The notes under the pieces are model-generated. The model ran no database searches. It worked only from the letters and a program-made list of their open reading frames with translations, and was not told the DNA's origin. Shown here one piece after another: positions 59,164-64,000 of a DNA stretch of 64,000 nucleotides (its first letter is position 1; the number at the start of each line of letters is the position of its first letter). The position numbers were made by a program, and so were the translations under genes. Location: NCBI RefSeq assembly GCF_021295345.1, contig NZ_JAIMJB010000020.1:19404-83403 (forward strand), read 5' to 3'. This DNA comes from Motilimonas eburnea (GTDB taxonomy: Bacteria > Pseudomonadota > Gammaproteobacteria > Enterobacterales > CBDFNC01).

Positions 59164-61230
59164 ATGTTAAATCCACAAGTAAAACAGCTTATTCGTGAAA
59201 CGTACCACAATATCAGCCAATCGCTACCTGATTACCAAGTACGCAAAGAGCAAAACTACTTAGTGGCCGAAATAGCAAAAACCTTGGCGGGTGAATATGA
59301 TCCCAAACGTCGGATCTTAGTCGCAGAAGCCGGCACCGGCATAGGTAAATCGCTGGCTTACTTACTCGGGGGCCTAGCGGTTGCACAAAACCAAAATAAA
59401 AAGCTCATCATTTCCACGGCGACCGTGACCTTACAAGAGCAGCTCATAAATAAAGATTTGCCGTTTTTTTTACGCCATAGCAGCCTCTCGTTTACCTTCA
59501 CCTTGGTCAAAGGACGCGGCCGATATTGCTGCGAGCATAAACTCCGTGCCCTAGCCGACCCACAAGATGGGCAAATAGCCCTGTGGGATGAAAAACCAAG
59601 AACCAAAGACATTGAACTGGTCAAACGCCTTTACAAAGCCTATCAAGATGGAAAATGGCAAGGCGACCGCGACACCTGGCCCACCCCCATAGCCGATCAT
59701 GTTTGGCAGCAAATCATCGCCGATAAGCACAGCTGTAGCCGTGCCCTATCCCATCACCATCAATGCCCTTTTCATAAGGCCCGTGATGAGCTGGAAAAAG
59801 CCGATGTATTAGTGGTTAACCACGCGCTATTACTTGCTGACACCGAATTAGGCGGCGGCATTATTTTACCTGAGCCAGACAGCTGTTTTTATGTGATGGA
59901 CGAAGCCCACCACCTGCCCAGCATTGCGCGTGACTTTGCCAGCGCACATATTGCCATCAACGCGAGCATTAATTGGCTGAGCAAACTGGAGTTGTTAAAC
60001 CGCAAAATCGCCCAGCAAGTTAGCGGCACGTCCACCATGAGCGTGGGCAGCGAAATGGTCGCCAATGCCCTGAGCATCAAACAAGAGCTCGGCCATGTGG
60101 CGCAATTTTTTAACCACAACACCGCTTTATTCAACAGCGACGGCAGTTATCGCTTTGCCATGGGCGAATTGCCCGACCCCTTACCTCAGCATGCCATCGC
60201 CATTCGAGACGAAAGCCGCGGGTGTTTAAAAAACCTCAATAAATTGCTCAGCACCATTGCCGAGCAGCTCAAACAAGGTGAAATCAAAACCAAGGTGGCC
60301 GAGCCTTTGCTCGCCGATGTTGGCAATAATGTGCAACGTCTGGAAACCTTTTTACAGCTTTGGACCATGCTCGCTAAAGAGCCTACCGGCAATCATGCCC
60401 CGCTCGCTTGCTGGGCAAAACAACTCGACCAAGGTGACAAGGATATCCTGCTCGCGGCGTCCCCTATCGAAGTGGGCGGATTATTAGAACAGCAGCTGTG
60501 GTCACAAGCCGCAGGCGTTTTGCTGTGCTCGGCCACCCTCACCGCCCTCAGCCATTTTGATTTCTTTCGTCATCAAAGCGGCCTAAAACAAGATGACGGC
60601 ACCCAATACCTAAGGCTGCGCTCGCCCTTTGATTATGACAAAATTACCTTGGCGCTCCCTGCCATGCAGTTTGAACCCGGCAGCGATAACTTTGATAAAG
60701 AGTTATGCGATAAGATCCCAAACATGATTGCCAAGCAACAAGGTAACCTCGTCTTGTTTGCATCCTATTGGCAAATGCGCTTGGTTGCTGAAAAGATCAA
60801 AAATAAACTCGATGCCCCCATCTTATTGCAAGGTGAGTTATCTCGCAGTCAGCTCCTGACTGATTACAAAGCACGTTGTGATAAAGGCGAAACCGCCATC
60901 TTGTTTGGTACTGGCAGTTTATCGGAAGGGTTAGATTTACCCGGCCATTACTTAACCAATTTAATCATAACTAAACTGCCCTTTGCCGTGCCTACCTCGC
61001 CAGTAGAAGAGGCCCACTCCGAATGGATTGAAAGCCGAGGAGGCAACCCGTTTTTACAAATCACCATACCCGAAGCCAGTAAAAAACTGATCCAATCTTG
61101 TGGCCGCCTCGTCAGAAAAGAAAACGACTGGGGCCAAATAACCATACTCGATCGCCGTCTCGTCACGCGACGTTACGGCAAGGGATTACTTGATTCGTTG
61201 CCACCTTTTAAACGAGATATCCAATATTAA
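59164..61230 (+). CDS. dinG: ATP-dependent DNA helicase DinG
   Basis: DinG is an XPD-like 5'-3' superfamily 2 helicase that unwinds R-loops and D-loops. The 688-residue protein has Walker A AEAGTGIGKSLAYL (about 55-68) and iron-sulfur cysteines in GRYCCEH, SCSRAL and HQCPF. It also has MDEAHHLPSIARDF and the C-terminal helicase motifs FGTGSLSEGLDLPG and QSCGRLVRKENDWG. The ATG at 59164 is chosen; the TTG at 59107 is the -35 box. Its stop overlaps the next gene (TAATG). Confidence 0.94.
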   Translation: MLNPQVKQLIRETYHNISQSLPDYQVRKEQNYLVAEIAKTLAGEYDPKRRILVAEAGTGIGKSLAYLLGGLAVAQNQNKKLIISTATVTLQEQLINKDLPFFLRHSSLSFTFTLVKGRGRYCCEHKLRALADPQDGQIALWDEKPRTKDIELVKRLYKAYQDGKWQGDRDTWPTPIADHVWQQIIADKHSCSRALSHHHQCPFHKARDELEKADVLVVNHALLLADTELGGGIILPEPDSCFYVMDEAHHLPSIARDFASAHIAINASINWLSKLELLNRKIAQQVSGTSTMSVGSEMVANALSIKQELGHVAQFFNHNTALFNSDGSYRFAMGELPDPLPQHAIAIRDESRGCLKNLNKLLSTIAEQLKQGEIKTKVAEPLLADVGNNVQRLETFLQLWTMLAKEPTGNHAPLACWAKQLDQGDKDILLAASPIEVGGLLEQQLWSQAAGVLLCSATLTALSHFDFFRHQSGLKQDDGTQYLRLRSPFDYDKITLALPAMQFEPGSDNFDKELCDKIPNMIAKQQGNLVLFASYWQMRLVAEKIKNKLDAPILLQGELSRSQLLTDYKARCDKGETAILFGTGSLSEGLDLPGHYLTNLIITKLPFAVPTSPVEEAHSEWIESRGGNPFLQITIPEASKKLIQSCGRLVRKENDWGQITILDRRLVTRRYGKGLLDSLPPFKRDIQY

Positions 61231-62015
61231 TGTTTGATTTCAGCTTAACCTTGCCCATTGAACCCAGTTTGTTCCTACTGATTTGCGGTGTGGGCCTTAT
61301 TGCTGGCTTTATTGACGCAGTGGTGGGAGGCGGCGGTATGCTAACCATTCCAGCCTTACTCAGCGCCGGTTTACCGCCTCATATGGCATTGGGCACCAAT
61401 AAACTGGCCGCGACCTTTGCCTCCTCCACAGCGGCTTGGACCTATTACAAAAAACAATTATTCGACCCCATTTTTTGGCGCAAATCATTTTACGCCACCG
61501 GCATCGGCGCGATCAGTGGCACCTTGGCAGTCAACTTTATCAGTACCGAGTTTTTGGACAAAGCGTTGCCCTTAGTCATCCTAGCCACCGCGGTTTACAC
61601 CATTTTTAACCGGTTTCCATCAGACAGCCAAAACGACTTGCCCACCCCTGGGCCACGTTTAGTGAGAAAACAGTGGCTACAAGGGTTAGGATTAGGCTTT
61701 TATGATGGCATTGCCGGACCGGGCACCGGCGCTTTTTGGACCGTCTCGACTGCAGCCTTGTACAAGGTAAATATTTTGCTTGCCTCGGGCTTAGCCAAAT
61801 CCATGAACTTCACCAGTAATTTTTTATCTCTAATAACCTTTATTATACTTGGCCATATCAACTGGGTATTAGGCCTAAGTATGGGCTTGTGTTTAATGGT
61901 GGGGGCATACCTTGGCGCCCACTCCGCCATTCGCTTTGGCGGCAAATTTATCCGCCCTATTTTTATCTTGGTCGTGGTCGTAATGGCCGTTAAATTGGCG
62001 ATTGATGCATGGTAG
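61230..62015 (+). CDS. TSUP (TauE/SafE) family permease
   Basis: A 261-residue inner-membrane protein with about eight helices in the two-fold TSUP repeat: GLIAGFIDAVVGGGGMLTIP in half 1 and GFYDGIAGPGTGAFW in half 2, close to E. coli YfcA. The family carries sulfite, sulfoacetate or other organic anions; the substrate is unknown. Both ends overlap neighbours (dinG and priC), so it is in one transcript with them. Confidence 0.92.
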   Translation: MFDFSLTLPIEPSLFLLICGVGLIAGFIDAVVGGGGMLTIPALLSAGLPPHMALGTNKLAATFASSTAAWTYYKKQLFDPIFWRKSFYATGIGAISGTLAVNFISTEFLDKALPLVILATAVYTIFNRFPSDSQNDLPTPGPRLVRKQWLQGLGLGFYDGIAGPGTGAFWTVSTAALYKVNILLASGLAKSMNFTSNFLSLITFIILGHINWVLGLSMGLCLMVGAYLGAHSAIRFGGKFIRPIFILVVVVMAVKLAIDAW

Positions 62016-62575
62016 ATTTAACCCAATTAGTAGTTAGAATAAATGAACTTAAGGGCCAATGTGAGCGGTTAGACAATCAGCTCAGCGCCCAGCAACGTGA
62101 GCACTTTCATTTCAATAAGAATTTATTTGCTAAACCAGAAAAAAGCCTGACAGGCTATTGTTTACAGGTTGAAAAAAAGCTGGCCGACCTCCAGCACGCC
62201 ATTGATAGCCAAGTGTCGTCTCAGTTGATCAACCACCGCTGCGAAGCCCTCACGGATCAATTTGCGGCGTTACTCAAGTTAGTCAACCAAGCACAGCAAG
62301 GCAATGGCCATATCTTTTCGCACCACCCTAGCCACCAAGAAAAACAGCTGTATCAAAAACTGCAAAAGCAATATGAATATGAGCGCCGGCTAGAGCAAAT
62401 GATCGCGCACAGTAAACAGCAAGCCGCCCAATTGTATGGCAATGACAAACGCCAAGCGCAAATCGCCACCCAAACCTTAGAAGAGCGTTTAGCGCGCTGC
62501 AAAAGTGCCACCTTTGAAGTTGAGTTAGCCGTGCGCGAGTTTGAAGGCTCCAGTGCCTTTATCGGCAACTTTTAA
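62009..62575 (+). CDS. priC: primosomal replication protein PriC
   Basis: PriC reloads DnaB at stalled forks with gaps. The 188-residue helical, basic protein matches the family: CERLDNQLSAQQREHFHFNKNLF, QVEKKLADLQ, and LYGNDKRQAQIATQTLEERLARC near the C-terminus. E. coli PriC has 175 residues. Its start overlaps the permease gene by 7 nt. rsmS follows 22 nt later, as priC-ybaM in E. coli, but that pair is here separated from ybaN-apt by five genes. Confidence 0.92.
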   Translation: MVDLTQLVVRINELKGQCERLDNQLSAQQREHFHFNKNLFAKPEKSLTGYCLQVEKKLADLQHAIDSQVSSQLINHRCEALTDQFAALLKLVNQAQQGNGHIFSHHPSHQEKQLYQKLQKQYEYERRLEQMIAHSKQQAAQLYGNDKRQAQIATQTLEERLARCKSATFEVELAVREFEGSSAFIGNF

Positions 62576-62597
62576 CCCACTCCACCAAGGAAGCCCA

Positions 62598-62750
62598 ATG
62601 AGCCTAGCCAACGCCCCCAAACACATTCAATTAGCCGTCGACTTAATTCAAATCCTTGAAGAAAACGAAGTCGAGGTAGAAACCGCCATCGCCGCACTGC
62701 AAATTGTACTTAAAGATTGCGAGCAAAAGCAGTTGCAACAACAGGGGTGA
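62598..62750 (+). CDS. rsmS: RsmS/YbaM family (DUF2496) small protein
   Basis: A 50-residue protein (MSLANAPKHIQLAVDLIQIL start) aligned with E. coli YbaM (53 residues, MSLENAP start). Relatives in Pectobacterium act as the regulator RsmS; the role here is unknown. The ATG at 62598 has an AAGGA site; the longer reading frame from 62541 overlaps priC. Confidence 0.9.
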   Translation: MSLANAPKHIQLAVDLIQILEENEVEVETAIAALQIVLKDCEQKQLQQQG

Positions 62751-62758
62751 TCCACCCT

Positions 62759-62784
62759 TGTGGGAAGCGAGCTCGCTCGGCGAA
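62759..62784. repeat. REP-like palindromic element after rsmS
   Basis: TGTGGGAAGC head, palindrome GCGAGCTCGC and a CGGCGAA tail; it shares head and tail with the element at 30018. Confidence 0.5.
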
Positions 62785-62828
62785 TAAGGCCCCCTAGATC
62801 AAAGGCCCAAAATTAACCAGAACTGAGG

Positions 62829-63698
62829 TTAATTTGGCAACAGCGCCTTAATATCATCACGATATTGCTCAATTTCGCCTATCAAATGCCGGCGTTGCTT
62901 GGCCGTTAAGGTTTGCCCCAAGTCAAACAACAATTGATGAAAAACCGCCAAGTTATGCGCGTGTTGCTGTTGTAATGGCTCGCCTCGATAGGGCTCTGGC
63001 TGCAGTAATAACTCGCTTAGCTGAGCTTGTAATTCATCAGCATCAGCTGCGCTTGAAAAGACGTGCTGCAAACGCTGCTGATAGCGTGTGCGATATTCAA
63101 GCCATAATAACCGGTTGTCAAAGTAGGCCTGATCGGCTTGGCTGAACAGACTTCGCTGCTGAGCATCGAGTTTGCCTACCCATTCATTAAGGTATTCTAA
63201 TCGCTTATCGAACAACTGCTGACGCTGCTGCTCGCTGGGTTTCGACTGTAACTCGGCTAGCTCTTCTCTTTGCTGTTTATTTTTGTCTGCTAGCGCTTCA
63301 AACAAGTGTGAAACTTGCCCTTGACTCAGCATGGGCGCCATTGCAACCAAATCCGGCACCACCTTTTGTTTTAAACGCTGCCAGTGGTCAAACATGGCCT
63401 GATGGTGGGCTTCAATCCGTGCCAAGGTTACATTGCCTTGGGATACGTCATTCATGATCTCATCAAGATGCGCTTGATAGCGCGGCAATTCCGTGTAGCG
63501 ATGCCAAAGTTGCCAAGCATAGAGCTTTTGCTCAAACACTTTCTTTTGCTCGGAAGTTAACTCAACGTAGTCATCAAGGTACCAGTAGACCAACCAATTT
63601 AAGTTATTGTAAGTGAACTGAGTTGAGCAACCTACAAGCAATAAGGCCAACGCCACGCTCAAAAAATAAGGTGTTACCTTTCGCCCCCGATGTACCAT
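62829..63698 (-). CDS. DUF6279-type lipoprotein
   Basis: A 289-residue lipoprotein with a lipobox LVGC (Cys24) after a hydrophobic signal peptide. The mature part is helical and charged, starting TQFTYNNLNWLVYWYLDDYVEL, and matches the pattern of DUF6279 proteins, whose function is unknown. Ser after the lipid cysteine suggests Lol-dependent transfer to the outer membrane. No partner gene is evident. Confidence 0.8.
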   Translation of the reverse strand: MVHRGRKVTPYFLSVALALLLVGCSTQFTYNNLNWLVYWYLDDYVELTSEQKKVFEQKLYAWQLWHRYTELPRYQAHLDEIMNDVSQGNVTLARIEAHHQAMFDHWQRLKQKVVPDLVAMAPMLSQGQVSHLFEALADKNKQQREELAELQSKPSEQQRQQLFDKRLEYLNEWVGKLDAQQRSLFSQADQAYFDNRLLWLEYRTRYQQRLQHVFSSAADADELQAQLSELLLQPEPYRGEPLQQQHAHNLAVFHQLLFDLGQTLTAKQRRHLIGEIEQYRDDIKALLPN

Positions 63699-63783
63699 GA
63701 TTTGATATCCTCTGACTAGATGCTCAGGTAATGTACGATTTATCTTTGAGTTTCGTTCATTTCATCGAGTAAAGGCAAGTGGA

Positions 63784-63990
63784 TTAACCCCTTGGGCTGG
63801 CATATGACTGATGATTAAAAAATAGCACCAAGTTTTTTGCTGTTGTTACCTTGCCGTAGTAAGGGTTGCTTTCGTAGCCCTCAAGGCTTCGGTTAGTTCG
63901 TTGCGCAATTTCTTCAATCAACGACAGTTCAAGATCATCTTCGTCAAGCATCAAGGTATCAAATAAACTATCAGTGGCCTTTATGGGCAC
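63784..63990 (-). CDS. uncharacterised small ORF reaching near the window edge
   Basis: A 68-residue reading frame (MPIKATDSLFDTLMLDEDDL start) with an acidic N-terminus and SLIEEIAQRTNRSLEGYE. The GTG at 63990 has GAGGA 5 nt upstream, so it may be complete. However the frame is open to the edge (codons GAG GAA AAA precede), so a longer upstream part outside the window is possible. Confidence 0.5.
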   Translation of the reverse strand: MPIKATDSLFDTLMLDEDDLELSLIEEIAQRTNRSLEGYESNPYYGKVTTAKNLVLFFNHQSYASPRG

Positions 63991-64000
63991 TTTTTCCTCA

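Overview
The window is a chromosomal segment of a Gram-negative gammaproteobacterium, probably a marine Alteromonadales-like organism. It carries LolA, FtsK, ClpS/ClpA with CspD, DinG, HflD, RoxA and a lipoprotein. Several blocks keep the same gene order as Escherichia coli: uvrY-uvrC-pgsA-tRNA(Gly/Cys/Leu); tRNA-Ser/yccA/tusE; lrp-ftsK-lolA-rarA-serS; aat-bpt-infA/clpA-clpS/cspD; rluE-nudJ-mnmA-hflD-purB; ydiJ-ydiI; ybaN-apt-dnaX-ybaB and priC-rsmS(ybaM). Species assignment is inference. No rRNA, CRISPR array, prophage or complete insertion sequence was seen.

Layout. 1-780: minus-strand tRNA operon Gly-Leu-Gly-Cys-Leu with its promoter, an internal Gly-Leu duplication and two decayed tRNA-Gly halves. 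849-3965: pgsA, uvrC, uvrY (minus). 4183-4273: tRNA-Ser. 4689-9672 (plus): yccA, yccS, tusE and an MscS-type channel. 9748-16559 (minus): serS, crcB, rarA, lolA, ftsK, lrp. 16714-22271 (plus): ald, trxB, a REC-REC-GGDEF diguanylate cyclase, a palindromic MITE-like repeat, aat, bpt, infA. 22359-25407: clpA and clpS (minus) diverging from cspD. 25539-31289 (plus): rluE, nudJ, mnmA, hflD, purB, roxA. 31294-33215 (minus): an overlapping RIO-kinase/M42-like peptidase pair. 33723-39346 (plus): a peptide-type ABC importer operon with fused ATPases and a tandemly duplicated leader before the binding protein. 39527-42805 (plus): a chemoreceptor with a FliA-type promoter, a secreted orphan and an AP2-like orphan. 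42856-48624 (minus): ydiI-like thioesterase, ydiJ, aroC, prmB. 48675-53028: smrB, a small orphan, sixA and an M16 protease. 53116-58321 (minus): ybaB, dnaX, apt, ybaN, dusC. 58522-62750 (plus): a DksA/TraR-like protein, dinG, a TSUP permease, priC and rsmS. 62829-64000 (minus): a DUF6279-type lipoprotein and an edge ORF.

Most of the window is housekeeping: translation (tRNAs, serS, infA, mnmA, dusC, prmB, rluE, roxA, smrB), replication and repair (uvrC, dnaX, dinG, priC, rarA, ftsK), and protein quality control (clpSA, bpt/aat feeding ClpS). The least explained parts are the transporter operon with its triplicated binding-protein start region, the RIO-kinase/peptidase pair, the AP2-like orphan and the tRNA array with remnants. 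I did not find a convincing new defence or mobile system; the candidates are rated in the findings.
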